Source of the DNA: Rothia dentocariosa ATCC 17931
Lineage (GTDB): Bacteria; Actinomycetota; Actinomycetes; Actinomycetales; Micrococcaceae
DNA: 64,000 nucleotides
Direction of reading: 5' to 3'
NCBI RefSeq assembly: GCF_000164695.2
Contig: NC_014643.1
Span: 2,442,026-2,506,025 of the forward strand
The notes under the pieces are model-generated. The model did not search any database. It saw only the letters and a program-made list of their open reading frames with translations, and was not told where the DNA came from. Positions 8,760 through 17,364 of the stretch are shown one piece after another (position 1 is the stretch's first letter; every line of letters starts with the position of its first letter). Position numbers and translations under genes: made by a program.

Positions 8760-8801
8760 TAAACTCTACCTAACCTTACCGTCATATATGCCCTACTTCA
8801 A
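8760..8801 (-). promoter_or_regulatory. Promoter overlapped by a DtxR/IdeR-like iron box, upstream of the binding protein
   Basis: On the minus strand a -35 TTGAAG (8796-8801) and a -10 TAAGGT (8773-8778) are 17 nt apart. The 19-mer TAAGGTTAGGTAGAGTTTA (8760-8778) matches the DtxR consensus TTAGGTTAGGCTAACCTAA at 12 of 19 positions, with an almost perfect left half. The box covers the -10, as expected for repression by an iron-loaded DtxR/IdeR protein. The start codon is 18 nt downstream of the box. Confidence 0.6.
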
Positions 8802-8983
8802 GGAAAAACTCTCATGGTTAACGTTAAGAATCGTCAATCTTTTTACCGATATGTGGTTTTTTCATTGGAAATACAGGTTTTTTATAGTCATTGCATAAAG
8901 CTATAAAGACATTATGTCATCAAAAATATTTCACGCTTTAACCGTTTACAGCGTCACAATACGCGCACAATGCACTCAAATTT

Positions 8984-9703
8984 TTAAGAACAACTGCATC
9001 CATCAGAGAGATTTATCCCGGTGTGAGGATGTGACCTCCACTTCTTTCGTACACTCTCTCCTAGAGAACGCAAAGCAGCAATCGCGGTCTGCGGATCTTC
9101 TGCCCCATACACCGAGCTGCCTGCAACGAAACAGTCCGCTCCGGCTTCCGCAGCTCGCACAATCGTTTCCTCCGTAATCCCGCCATCAACCTGAAGTCGC
9201 ACCGGGATACCGGACCCTTCAAGCGCTGATGCGGCGCGACGGATTTTAGGCAAAGTGACATCAAGAAATTTCTGCCCGCCGAAGCCTGGTTCCACTGTCA
9301 TAATCAGGAGCATATCTATTTCTGTAAGCAGATCGAGATATGGTTCTACGGCAGTTGCCGGGCGTAATGCCAACCCAGCTTTTGCCCCGGATTCTCGCAG
9401 AGTACGTGCCAGTTTAATAGGTGCGGTAGCCGCCTCCGCGTGGAAGGTTACCGATTCGCTGCCTACGTCGGCATACTGGGGAGCCCAACGATCAGGATCA
9501 TCAATCATCAAGTGCACGTCAAAAGGCACGGGCGAAACTTCGCGCAGACGCTTAACAACCGGAGGCCCCCACGTCAGATTTGGTACAAAGTGGTTATCCA
9601 TCACGTCAATATGTGCCGCATCCGCAGTCGAAATGCGTTCTAACTCGTGCTGTAAATTTGCAAAGTCGGCAGAGAGTATAGACGGATTAATAGCAACAGA
9701 CAT
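8984..9703 (-). CDS. rpe: Ribulose-phosphate 3-epimerase
   Basis: A 239-aa TIM-barrel enzyme that interconverts ribulose-5-phosphate and xylulose-5-phosphate in the pentose phosphate pathway. Visible signatures are PSILSADF (7-14), the metal and active-site segment [12 protein letters not shown] (31-42), VHLMI (63-67), [11 protein letters not shown] (136-146) and VDGGI (172-176). The start at 9703 has a GAGGAGG ribosome site 7 nt upstream. It is the last gene of the def-fmt-rsmB-rpe series on the minus strand, 82 nt after rsmB. The C-terminal ~20 residues (after [10 protein letters not shown]) are an extension beyond the usual family end. Confidence 0.95.
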   Translation of the reverse strand: MSVAINPSILSADFANLQHELERISTADAAHIDVMDNHFVPNLTWGPPVVKRLREVSPVPFDVHLMIDDPDRWAPQYADVGSESVTFHAEAATAPIKLARTLRESGAKAGLALRPATAVEPYLDLLTEIDMLLIMTVEPGFGGQKFLDVTLPKIRRAASALEGSGIPVRLQVDGGITEETIVRAAEAGADCFVAGSSVYGAEDPQTAIAALRSLGESVRKKWRSHPHTGINLSDGCSCS

Positions 9704-9784
9704 GAGAAAACCTCCTCAACATGACATACGGATATTCGGATAACAATAATCGCCGCACTAAAAATACGGTTGCATTGCGCGATT

Positions 9785-11527
9785 CTAATTCTTACGGAAA
9801 AGTGCGAGGAACATAGCATCAGTACCATGAATATGCGGCCACAGCTGTGCAGTCGTTGATGCTTCATCAAGAATATCTTCCTGACGAACCGAGGAGGATT
9901 TTTTAAGGCGCACCTGTGGACGATACCCGGGAGCCTTATCGCCCGCAAGAGCGCTTCGTCCTTCATCGCTCGGCAAGGCAACGCGTTGAAGTATCGACTG
10001 TGTATCCAGCAGACGCACTTTTCCAGTCTCCAGTATCTCCGCAACAATATTTTGAGTCTCAGCAGCATGCGGTGAGCAGGTTACATAAGCGATCACACCG
10101 CCAGGTCGCGTAACTTCACACGCAGCTTCCAGAAGCTGACGCTGCAGAGGCAGCAAATCGGCAATATCACGCGGGGATTTACGCCAGCGTGCCTCCGGAC
10201 GCCTGCGAAGGGCGCCTAGCCCCGAGCAGGGAACATCAACCAGAACACGGTCAAATTTCTGTTCCGGCTCGATGCCCGCGGGTAACCGCTCAGCATTTTG
10301 TGCAAGCGTTTGGGATATCTCACGCCCGTCCCCGGTAAGAACAACGTACTCGTCGGGAGAAAGCGGACGTAAAGATTGTGAAACCAGTTTTGCACGATGC
10401 GCTGCCGACTCATTCGCCACCACCCGAGCACCACGCTGCGCGCCCAAAGCCGCCAACAGTGCAGCCTTACCGCCCGGACCGGCACACAAATCAAGCCACG
10501 CAGAGTCTTGCCCTTCAAGAGGAGCTGCAGCAAGCGCGCGAGTAACCAGCTGCGAACCTACATCCTGTGCGCGCACAGTACCCTCACGAACACTTTTCAA
10601 CCTGCCTAAATCGCCAGCAGAATATAAAGCGGAGTCCTCCACCAGTTCGCCCTCTACCGCGCCTTTCTCGAAGGCTTCCTGCAGGTCGCCTATTCCGGGA
10701 AGTGCTATAAGGTTTACCACAGGTGCCTGGTTATCGGCCTCAAGAAGCTCCTGGATTTCGGCCGGAGACCTGCCATGAGCCGCAAGCGCTTGGCGCATGG
10801 AACGCACAATCCAGGTTGGATGCGATTTTGCGAGCGCAAATTTTTCGGTGTCGTCCTTGGCATCAGCTTCCAGACGGGCGTACCACTCCTCACGGCTACG
10901 CTCACTGACGCGTCGCAGCACCGCATTCACAAAGTTCGCGGGACCACCGCCGATCTGAGCACGGGCTAATGCGACGCTTTGGTTAAGGGCTGCATGGGCA
11001 GGCACGCGCATACTCAAGAGCTGGTGAACGCCCATACGCAGTACAATCAACGTGGTTGTACCGATTTTCTCTAACGGACGATCCGCACAATGCGCTAAAA
11101 TGGCGTCGTAGGTGCCTTGGCTACGCAGGGTTCCGTAGGTGAGTTCGGTGGCAAAGCCCGCATCCCGATGGTCAAGATGATGGGCACGAATCGTGCCGGG
11201 CAACACGAGATTTGCGTAGGAGTCGTTTTGCGCTACCGCGTTGAGAACCTCAAATGCGACGAGGCGCGCGGGGTCTGCAGAGCGTGAGCGCTGTGAGGGC
11301 GCAGTCGCAGAGAACTCACGGGACGAAAGCTGCTTACGGTTGCGCTCATGCCCACTCTTATTGCGTTTGGAAGCACCACCTCCGCCGCGTTTCATGCCAT
11401 CGTGGGAGCGCTGGGCACGTTCGTTTCGGCGTTGTTCACTAGTCTTACCGTCAAATCGTTTCGATGATGTACCGCGATTTCGCGGATTCCGTGAGCCATT
11501 CTTATCGTTATAACGTCGCTCCGTCAT
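9785..11527 (-). CDS. rsmB: 16S rRNA m5C methyltransferase RsmB/Sun family (NusB-like plus SAM domain)
   Basis: A 580-aa protein. The first ~85 residues are highly basic and Arg/Gly/Ser-rich, probably disordered. A NusB-like RNA-binding domain follows (about 85-215) and then a Rossmann SAM-dependent methyltransferase. Visible motifs are DLCAGPGGKAALLAALGA (SAM-binding motif I), VDVPCSGLGALRRRPEARW with the motif IV cysteine, and YVTCSPHAAE with the catalytic motif VI cysteine. It is expected to methylate C5 of a 16S rRNA cytidine (C967 in E. coli). The start ATG overlaps the fmt stop in an ATGA arrangement. The long basic N-terminal extension is typical of actinobacterial members. Confidence 0.92.
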   Translation of the reverse strand: MTERRYNDKNGSRNPRNRGTSSKRFDGKTSEQRRNERAQRSHDGMKRGGGGASKRNKSGHERNRKQLSSREFSATAPSQRSRSADPARLVAFEVLNAVAQNDSYANLVLPGTIRAHHLDHRDAGFATELTYGTLRSQGTYDAILAHCADRPLEKIGTTTLIVLRMGVHQLLSMRVPAHAALNQSVALARAQIGGGPANFVNAVLRRVSERSREEWYARLEADAKDDTEKFALAKSHPTWIVRSMRQALAAHGRSPAEIQELLEADNQAPVVNLIALPGIGDLQEAFEKGAVEGELVEDSALYSAGDLGRLKSVREGTVRAQDVGSQLVTRALAAAPLEGQDSAWLDLCAGPGGKAALLAALGAQRGARVVANESAAHRAKLVSQSLRPLSPDEYVVLTGDGREISQTLAQNAERLPAGIEPEQKFDRVLVDVPCSGLGALRRRPEARWRKSPRDIADLLPLQRQLLEAACEVTRPGGVIAYVTCSPHAAETQNIVAEILETGKVRLLDTQSILQRVALPSDEGRSALAGDKAPGYRPQVRLKKSSSVRQEDILDEASTTAQLWPHIHGTDAMFLALFRKN

Positions 11528-12465
11528 GAGAGCATTACCTTTCCTTCGGCGAGGTTGCTACCGAGACCGCGTGCCCAGGCGAGCGCGTCCATCATTTTTT
11601 TACCAGCAGGTTGTACACGTACCAGTTCTAAAGCGCCGTCCGCCGTACCCACATAGAGTTTTTTACCACGAAGTTCAAGCTGTCCAGGAGCCAAGGTACC
11701 GGCCTGATCGCTCAGACGCACACCGCCGATCTTAAGTCGGTTCCCCGAAAATTCACACCAGGCGCCAGGTTCCGGGGTTACTGCGCGAACTTGAGCAAGA
11801 ATTTTGTGGGCGCTTTGGGTGAAATCTATGCGCGCATCGGCGTTGGTCACCTTTGCCGCGTAACTGACGGATTTGTCCTCGCGCTGCGCGGTTCCGGGCT
11901 CACCTGCCTCAAGCCGTACAAAGGTATTCGCCAACAGCTCTCCCCCGCTTTGCGCTAGACGTGTGAGAATGCTCCCGGCAGTATCGTCTTCCGTCACCAG
12001 CGTGGATTCTTCTTCGAAGACCGCGCCAGTATCCAACCCGGCTTCTAGAAGGAAGGTATTCGAGAAAATCTCGTTTTCTCCCGCCATGAGAGCACGCTGT
12101 ACGGGTGCGGCCCCTCGCCACGCGGGCAGCTTCGAAAAGTGCAGATTAACCCAGCCGTAAGGAAGCATATCGAGCGCATGTTGCGGCAGAATTGTGCCAT
12201 ATGCGACCACGGCAGCAGCTTCGGCTCCCAGAGGGGCTATCTGCTGTTGGGTCTCCGGCAACCACCGGTTCGCTTTAACGATAGGCAGCCCGAGCTCTTC
12301 AGCGCGTTGTGCTACGGGCGAGGGGGTCAGGATGCGTTTTCGACCTACCGGCGCGTCCTCACGCGTGAGCACTCCAACCACCTGAACCCGCGGGGACTGG
12401 ACAAGCGCATCGAGAGGGTGCACAGCGATCTCGGGGGTTCCCGCGTAGAGAATTTTGAGGGTCAT
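11524..12465 (-). CDS. fmt: Methionyl-tRNA formyltransferase
   Basis: A 313-aa enzyme that formylates the initiator Met-tRNA using 10-formyl-tetrahydrofolate. Family features are the N-terminal LKILYAGTPEIAVHPL, the active-site block NLHFSKLPAWRGAAPVQ (Asn107, His109) and GLDTGAVF with the catalytic Asp (near 144); a C-terminal OB-fold domain follows. The ATG has a GGAGG ribosome site 5 nt upstream. It lies 39 nt downstream of def and overlaps rsmB by 4 nt, the classic def-fmt-rsmB order. The usual SLLP of the active-site block reads SKLP here, a minor variation. Confidence 0.96.
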   Translation of the reverse strand: MTLKILYAGTPEIAVHPLDALVQSPRVQVVGVLTREDAPVGRKRILTPSPVAQRAEELGLPIVKANRWLPETQQQIAPLGAEAAAVVAYGTILPQHALDMLPYGWVNLHFSKLPAWRGAAPVQRALMAGENEIFSNTFLLEAGLDTGAVFEEESTLVTEDDTAGSILTRLAQSGGELLANTFVRLEAGEPGTAQREDKSVSYAAKVTNADARIDFTQSAHKILAQVRAVTPEPGAWCEFSGNRLKIGGVRLSDQAGTLAPGQLELRGKKLYVGTADGALELVRVQPAGKKMMDALAWARGLGSNLAEGKVMLS

Positions 12466-12504
12466 GGGTGCCTCCTTAAACCTGGTGGAATACGGTAGGT
12501 ATGT

Positions 12505-13077
12505 CTATGCTCTGAAGCTGCCTAGGGAGGCGCCGAAGCTTCCTCCAACCCGCATTGCTCGTTCGGCAGAGGTCTGCGCTGCCACCTTGTTGTAGTCTGC
12601 AGCTCGGATGGTGCGCATAACCCGTTTACGATCTTCGCCGACAAGGCGATCGATAAAGAGTTTGCCGTGAAGATGGTCGGTTTCGTGTTGGAGCATACGC
12701 GCAAATAGTCCTTCCCCTTCAAGCACTAGGGGCTTTCCCGTCTTGTCTACGCCTCTCACCCGTGCCCAGTTCATGCGCGGAGTATCTGATTTTATACCGG
12801 GTACCGACAGGCATCCTTCCCCTCCCTCTTGAGGCTCCGTTCCGGTCTCAAGTACGGGATTGATAATATATCCTTCGCGGCCGTCAATGCCGCCAAAGGT
12901 AAAAATTTGTTTGGAGATACCAATCTGAGGCCCAGCCAGCCCGACTCCCTCAACGTCGTACATGGTGTCAAGCATATCGTCGATCAGTTTGGCAAGCTCC
13001 CGATCAAAAACGGTGATAGGCTCACATTCGCTGCGAAGAACGGGGTCGCCTACGGTACGGATACTCAGAATTGTCAT
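12505..13077 (-). CDS. def: Peptide deformylase
   Basis: A 190-aa metalloenzyme that removes the N-formyl group from nascent proteins, the counterpart of fmt next door. All three family motifs are present: GVGLAGPQ (44-51), EGCLS with the metal-ligand cysteine (87-91) and QHETDH with the two metal-ligand histidines and catalytic glutamate (130-135). The length is normal for actinobacterial type I enzymes. A GGGAG ribosome site precedes the ATG at 13077. It begins the def-fmt-rsmB-rpe cluster. Confidence 0.97.
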   Translation of the reverse strand: MTILSIRTVGDPVLRSECEPITVFDRELAKLIDDMLDTMYDVEGVGLAGPQIGISKQIFTFGGIDGREGYIINPVLETGTEPQEGGEGCLSVPGIKSDTPRMNWARVRGVDKTGKPLVLEGEGLFARMLQHETDHLHGKLFIDRLVGEDRKRVMRTIRAADYNKVAAQTSAERAMRVGGSFGASLGSFRA

Positions 13078-13224
13078 ATGTCTCCCTGATGCGCTTGTTA
13101 TGGTACGCAGATATGCTCCAAATAGGGTGAAGGGCTGTCAAATACCAGCATTCTATTGTACCGGCTGAGGTATTCGTCCAAATAGAACACTCGTGATTAT
13201 TTTGTTGTTCTTCTACCGGGTTTA

Positions 13225-14109
13225 CTAGGCTACCTGTGTGTGATCTCCCGAAGACGGTTGACCTGCCACAGGAGGCGGAACTACCGGCATGAGCGCGTCG
13301 TCCGGGAATTCGTGAACTGTACGGTTATACTCCCAGACCCTCCGCAATGCACAGAATTTATACCAGTTCTGTTCAAGAATCTTTGGATTTGCCTGATGCG
13401 GCACCACCTGTGTTTCGCCCAGCGCCACACCCATCAGGATGGGGGCATCACCGTATTTCCAGGGTTCCCAGGTTCCCGCGACGGGATCTACCAGCGATTC
13501 TTCGGCTTTGAGCCCGGCAACCAGTTGCATAACCACCTTGTCGTCAAGGGGTTTAACACGCCCTCGCCGGTCGGTGCCTTTAGTTTTATAGTCAATAATG
13601 CAGATTCGTCCGGCGATCTGGGCGACAAGGTCCAGCGTTCCGGCGTAACCTACGGACTTATTCCAGATAGTAATTTCTGCGGCGAGTGGTTGAGGGCGAA
13701 AAGCGTCCCACCATTCATCGAACCTATCCGCATAGGCTTGTTCGCCGTTGCGGATAAGCTGTTCTCGACATCCTTCGACGTTGTGTTCCGCTCCCATGGC
13801 GCGTAACGCAATATTCTCGGCGTAATTATGTACCCTGTCACCACGCTCAGCCGCAGCATCTCGGTACCGTTCGGATGCGGCCGCCGCGTCACGAATAATA
13901 GCGTACTTGAGCCCCGAGGATCCGGCAGCACGATAAGCTCTCTGGTCTTCGAGAGCAGCTTTTGCAGCCATATAGCCGTGCCACCCGCTCATATCGGTAG
14001 CGTGCTGACCGATAACGGTTGTGATGGAAGGAACTAGCAGCTCTCCGCCGCGTTTACGGGAGTACATGCGGCCGTAATCGGTTGGATTTGCTAGTTCTGG
14101 TGCTGTCAC
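13225..14109 (-). CDS. PD-(D/E)XK nuclease-family protein (RecB/Cas4-like domain), function unknown
   Basis: A 294-aa protein. The frame stays open upstream through tRNA-Val, but the start is best placed at GTG 14109, which has an AAGAAGG ribosome site 7 nt ahead. The C-terminal half carries a PD-(D/E)XK core: AAEITIW (Glu145), GYAGTLDLVA (Asp160) and CIIDYKTKG (Asp173, Lys175). This is the pattern of RecB/Cas4-like nucleases and related phage-type exonucleases. The N-terminal part has RKRGGELLVPSITTVIG, reminiscent of the same superfamily. It stands alone between def and a tRNA cluster, so context gives no pathway. A DNA-processing role is inferred from the fold only. Confidence 0.8.
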   Translation of the reverse strand: MTAPELANPTDYGRMYSRKRGGELLVPSITTVIGQHATDMSGWHGYMAAKAALEDQRAYRAAGSSGLKYAIIRDAAAASERYRDAAAERGDRVHNYAENIALRAMGAEHNVEGCREQLIRNGEQAYADRFDEWWDAFRPQPLAAEITIWNKSVGYAGTLDLVAQIAGRICIIDYKTKGTDRRGRVKPLDDKVVMQLVAGLKAEESLVDPVAGTWEPWKYGDAPILMGVALGETQVVPHQANPKILEQNWYKFCALRRVWEYNRTVHEFPDDALMPVVPPPVAGQPSSGDHTQVA

Positions 14110-14152
14110 CGAGTACCTTCTTGATCTGCGGATAGTGATTGGGGCTGTATAC

Positions 14153-14184
14153 AAAAACCCCCGTTGCGGATGTACAAACGGGGG
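14153..14184 (-). terminator. Rho-independent terminator of tRNA-Val
   Basis: The arms CCCCCGTT (14158-14165) and AACGGGGG (14177-14184) are followed on the minus strand by TTTTT (14157-14153). It ends the tRNA-Val transcript and lies just upstream of the PD-(D/E)XK gene. Confidence 0.85.
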
Positions 14185-14189
14185 ACTCG

Positions 14190-14261
14190 TGCGTGATACT
14201 GGGTTCGAACCAGTGACCTCTTCGGTGTGAACGAAGCGCGCTACCACTGCGCCAATCACGC
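14190..14261 (-). tRNA. tRNA-Val (anticodon CAC)
   Basis: A complete cloverleaf: acceptor GCGTGAT / ATCACGC, anticodon stem CTTCG / CGAAG with loop TTCACAC, and T-loop TTCGAAC. It reads the codon GTG. The 3' CCA is not encoded. Confidence 0.96.
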
Positions 14262-14273
14262 CTACAGATAAAC

Positions 14274-14303
14274 ACTATACCGAGTGGGGAGATAGCGCGT
14301 CAA
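14274..14303 (-). promoter_or_regulatory. tRNA-Val promoter
   Basis: A -35 TTGACG (14298-14303) and a -10 TATAGT (14274-14279) are 18 nt apart on the minus strand, ending 12 nt before the tRNA 5' end. The same TATAGT and a TTTA(T/C)-rich discriminator recur before other tRNA genes in the window. Confidence 0.7.
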
Positions 14304-14365
14304 ATATGGGTTGTTGCCCTTGTTTGAGGCGTCAGAAGGGCATTTGGCGTCCCGTTAAAAGGCAA

Positions 14366-14397
14366 CAAAAATCCCCAGATCTCCGTGATCTGAGGAT
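14366..14397 (-). terminator. Terminator of the tRNA-Gln/tRNA-Glu transcript
   Basis: An imperfect hairpin with the core CAGATC / GATCTG and flanking AATCC / GGATT. On the minus strand it is followed by a run of five T (14371-14367). Confidence 0.7.
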
Positions 14398-14408
14398 TAT
14401 TCCTAGTG

Positions 14409-14481
14409 TGACCCCAACCGGATTTGAACCGGTGTTGCCGCCGTGAGAGGGCGGAGTACTAGGCCGCTATACGATGGGGCC
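14409..14481 (-). tRNA. tRNA-Glu (anticodon CTC)
   Basis: Acceptor GGCCCCA / TGGGGTC, anticodon stem CCGCC / GGCGG with loop CTCTCAC, and T-loop TTCAAAT. It reads GAG. It follows tRNA-Gln by 20 nt and has no promoter of its own, so the two are probably cotranscribed. Confidence 0.96.
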
Positions 14482-14501
14482 ATAGCATCGAGTGATGCTC
14501 G

Positions 14502-14573
14502 CTGGGGTACCAGGACTCGAACCTAGAATGACGGTACCAGAAACCGTTGTGTTGCCAATTACACCATACCCCA
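14502..14573 (-). tRNA. tRNA-Gln (anticodon CTG)
   Basis: Acceptor TGGGGTA / TACCCCA, anticodon stem ACGGT / ACCGT with loop TTCTGGT, and T-loop TTCGAGT. It reads CAG. The 3' CCA is not encoded. Confidence 0.95.
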
Positions 14574-14630
14574 CTATTTCATTATGTTGTTCCGGTAAAA
14601 CCTCAACGATTTTCGCCGCAACGAGTAATA

Positions 14631-14660
14631 ACTATACCGGTGCTTTGTTGCATCATGCAA
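14631..14660 (-). promoter_or_regulatory. Promoter of the tRNA-Gln/tRNA-Glu pair
   Basis: A -35 TTGCAT (14655-14660) and a -10 TATAGT (14631-14636) are 18 nt apart on the minus strand, about 58 nt before the tRNA-Gln 5' end. The -10 is identical to those of tRNA-Val, tRNA-Gly and both tRNA-Lys genes. Confidence 0.65.
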
Positions 14661-14724
14661 CTTCGTACCTTGAGATGGTCGTCACAAAAGTCTGCCCAAA
14701 ATTTATACCCAGCCTCTAGAACCT

Positions 14725-14770
14725 CCGAATGCACGCCATTCGGTGAAGGCATCCAAGAGATGCCTTCACC
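14725..14770 (-). terminator. Two adjacent hairpins downstream of the SLH beta-propeller gene
   Basis: A perfect 12-bp stem (14742-14753 with 14759-14770, loop of 5) directly abuts a 7-bp stem CCGAATG / CATTCGG (14725-14731 with 14737-14743), sharing the two bases at 14742-14743. They lie about 75 nt beyond the stop codon. No U-run follows, so this may be a stabilising 3' structure or a Rho-assisted terminator. Confidence 0.55.
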
Positions 14771-14845
14771 CGACGCATACATGTTATTCAAGCGGCAATA
14801 TAAACTTACCGGCTAAGCAACGATAGTCATCTCACCTGCTATGCG

Positions 14846-16759
14846 CTATTTTGCGGGTTCGGGCGCTGAAACCTTCACGGAATCAAAATTACCCATGTAA
14901 CGCATCATATAGGCTGCCATAGCATCGCGCTTGACCGAGTCATGCGGACGGAACGTACTGTCAGGCCAACCGGTGGAGAGCTTCGAGAACTGGAACCACG
15001 AAATTTCCTTGACAAAGGGGCTTCCCGAAACATCCGTAAAGGTTGCTTTCTGCTGAACTTCCGGGGATCCTGCGGCACGATAGAAGAAGGCCGCCATAGC
15101 CTCGCGGTTTATTGAGTCTTCAGGACGGAAGGTACCGTCTTCCCAACCTGTCGTAATACCGGTTGCCTTCAGCCACGCAATTTCCTTATAGAAGGGGTGG
15201 GTTGTAGGAACATCACTGAAAGGAGATTCCGCGGGTGCCTCAAATTCAGGAGAACCCGCCAGGCGATATAGGTACGCTGCCATTGCTCCACGTTCGATGC
15301 TCTCCAAGGGATGGAATCCGCCATCGGGGTAACCGGTTGTGATGCTCTTCTCCCCCAGCTTGATGATGTCGTTCTCAAAGAGGTTGCCAGCAATATCGTT
15401 ATACGACACGTTGGTCAGGGTCCTGTTATCGCCGCCCGTCAGAGGGGCAGGGTAACCCGCAAAGGTTTCCTGCTGCGGGGTGATCTGCTTGACCTCTACC
15501 TCTGGATTTTCCACTGTCATATTCTCCGGGGTAACCTTCACCTTGGTAATAGAATCAGCAGTTTCTTCTTTGGAAGTTAGCGTTCCCTGGGCGTAATCCA
15601 TACCGAAGGGAATGGTCGTATCGGGGGCAAAACCATCCTTATTAGCGATATAAACCTCACCATCAGCACCCAAGGTAATATCGTTGGCACCCTTAGATGC
15701 TGACTGCACTTCTCCAATAAGACGATCAGCGCGACCATCAATCACGCCAACCTTACCGGTAGCAAAATCCGTAACGTATACGAGGTCACGATCTTCATCA
15801 TTGACAAGCGAAAGTGCCTGCTTACCGAAAGGAATAGACTTCTTATATTCTCCAGTCTTGAGGTCATACACAGTCACCCCGGAATTACCCTTAGACTCGC
15901 CGCTCTGACGGTCATAACTGCCTTGTGCAGAGACGTAGATCTCCTGTTCAGAAATATCAATGGCAATATCGGAAGGAAGAACATCAACGCCTTCGACATC
16001 GGCGTGGGTCTGAATTTCCTGCAAAACCTTAAAAGTGCTCGTGTCAATCACATAGATTTTGCCGGTGGTGCGCTCGGGAACGTAAAGTTTACCATCATGA
16101 ATAGTGGTATTCATACTGATATAGCGCTTACCTTCTTCGTCTCCACCCACTTTGATCTTCTCGACCTTATGGGTCTTCAGATCAATGGCAGATACGAAGT
16201 AACGACCCGTCACAAATGCTTTGCCGGAGGCAGCATCCACCTTTACCTCGCGCGGATGCTCGATCCAACTTTCATCTCCCTCTTGAGCTCCGTAGTTGGT
16301 CCACAAGAGATTGAGATTATTCTGATCGTACACAGACACAGCGTTATCACGAGTATTCGTAACCCAAATGGTGCCATTCTCATCGTCAACATCAATACCA
16401 AAGGCACCCAAATTCTTATACCCAGCGTTGTATCCGGTACCGGCTCGGGTGATAGGTAAGGTGGCTATTGCTTCTATCTGGAGAGTCTTCTCATCCAGAC
16501 GCGCAATAGTCGATACGGACATATCGCGGTTAGAGCCAGCAATGAAGATTTTGCCGTTCTTTGAATGGCGAATCTGATACTGCCCTGGAATCCCCTGCAC
16601 CTGTTGAGCCTGAGCAGCAGTAATCTGCTGCGGGGCAGGAGACTCTACCGCAAAGGACGCGGGCACTGCAAAAGGTGCCCCCATGAGCGACATCGAAAGT
16701 GCCCCAACGGTAGCTGCTTTGAAAGGCTTACGCTGAGCTTTAGTGAGCAAAAGAACCAT
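14846..16759 (-). CDS. Secreted YVTN-type beta-propeller protein with three C-terminal SLH domains; likely iron-regulated
   Basis: A 637-aa exported protein with a signal peptide (about 1-37). Residues ~45-400 are a beta-propeller of YncE/YVTN type: repeated blades such as VDDENGTIWVTNTRDNAVSV, LYVPERTTGKIYVIDT and EIYVSAQGSYDRQSG. Three SLH domains follow (about 450-635), each with the TGW/TGY-DG-F-P...R-AMAAY core, for example ITTGWEDGTFRP and REAMAAFFYR. SLH domains bind secondary wall polymers, so the protein should sit on the cell surface non-covalently. The promoter region holds a 15/19 DtxR/IdeR-like box. E. coli YncE, also a propeller protein, is Fur-regulated, so an iron-starvation role is plausible. 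Ligand and function are unknown. Confidence 0.85.
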   Translation of the reverse strand: MVLLLTKAQRKPFKAATVGALSMSLMGAPFAVPASFAVESPAPQQITAAQAQQVQGIPGQYQIRHSKNGKIFIAGSNRDMSVSTIARLDEKTLQIEAIATLPITRAGTGYNAGYKNLGAFGIDVDDENGTIWVTNTRDNAVSVYDQNNLNLLWTNYGAQEGDESWIEHPREVKVDAASGKAFVTGRYFVSAIDLKTHKVEKIKVGGDEEGKRYISMNTTIHDGKLYVPERTTGKIYVIDTSTFKVLQEIQTHADVEGVDVLPSDIAIDISEQEIYVSAQGSYDRQSGESKGNSGVTVYDLKTGEYKKSIPFGKQALSLVNDEDRDLVYVTDFATGKVGVIDGRADRLIGEVQSASKGANDITLGADGEVYIANKDGFAPDTTIPFGMDYAQGTLTSKEETADSITKVKVTPENMTVENPEVEVKQITPQQETFAGYPAPLTGGDNRTLTNVSYNDIAGNLFENDIIKLGEKSITTGYPDGGFHPLESIERGAMAAYLYRLAGSPEFEAPAESPFSDVPTTHPFYKEIAWLKATGITTGWEDGTFRPEDSINREAMAAFFYRAAGSPEVQQKATFTDVSGSPFVKEISWFQFSKLSTGWPDSTFRPHDSVKRDAMAAYMMRYMGNFDSVKVSAPEPAK

Positions 16760-16815
16760 ATAAACTCCCTAAGAGAATGACGGACACTAAAAATTAGTTA
16801 CCCTATAGTTAAAAC

Positions 16816-16834
16816 TTAGGGTAGGAGTACCTAA
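16816..16834 (-). promoter_or_regulatory. DtxR/IdeR-like iron box upstream of the SLH beta-propeller gene
   Basis: The plus-strand 19-mer TTAGGGTAGGAGTACCTAA matches the DtxR consensus TTAGGTTAGGCTAACCTAA at 15 of 19 positions, with both half-sites intact. It ends 57 nt before the start codon. A candidate -10, TATAGG, lies between the box and the gene, so the box would sit across the upstream promoter region. Iron-dependent repression is predicted. Confidence 0.7.
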
Positions 16835-17003
16835 GAAGGTGTACCCCCTATATTCACGTCTTTCCTCCCAAAAAGCAATAGAAATATCATCTATGACGTT
16901 TATTTTCTTAGAGACTTATCGTCATCAAAATCTTGGAGCACGGCAGAATCTCCGAATTTTCACGGAAGATAAACCAACATTTACGATTCCTTACGACATA
17001 CAC

Positions 17004-17030
17004 AAAAAGCCCTGAAGATTACTTCAGGGC
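17004..17030 (-). terminator. Rho-independent terminator of tRNA-Gly
   Basis: The arms GCCCTGAAG and CTTCAGGGC are followed on the minus strand by TTTTT (17008-17004). The hairpin begins 9 nt beyond the tRNA 3' end. Confidence 0.9.
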
Positions 17031-17038
17031 TTTCGCAG

Positions 17039-17111
<73 letters not shown>

Positions 17112-17174
17112 AATATTCTGTTTTCACAAAATAACGAGCCGGAATCTTTCATTCCGACGCGCTCACAAGTAAAT

Positions 17175-17203
17175 ACTATACTGTACCGTTTGATGGCCCG
17201 CAA
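17175..17203 (-). promoter_or_regulatory. tRNA-Gly promoter
   Basis: A -35 TTGCGG (17198-17203) and a -10 TATAGT (17175-17180) are exactly 17 nt apart on the minus strand, about 63 nt before the tRNA 5' end. Apart from this promoter I see nothing in the gap 17112-17364. Confidence 0.65.
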
Positions 17204-17364
17204 CTCTTACACGCATAAATCTTTTCTTGACATTCTCCAGCTCACTATTTTCCCCATGTCTACAGCACGCTGACTAGGGCTTATAGGCATGATAGCAAGC
17301 ACGTATATTTTCTACATGATGCCCTTTACAGAAGCTTAGAGCACGCCAATACGCTACAGGATGT

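Noticed and set aside
14110..14259. N-terminal extension of the PD-(D/E)XK protein through tRNA-Val
   Set aside because: The extra 50 codons are a translation of the tRNA and its terminator; a GTG with a good ribosome site at 14109 gives the natural start.
16793..16811. Second iron box next to the strong one upstream of the SLH gene
   Set aside because: About 10 of 19 matches and a disrupted centre; it is more likely part of the promoter.
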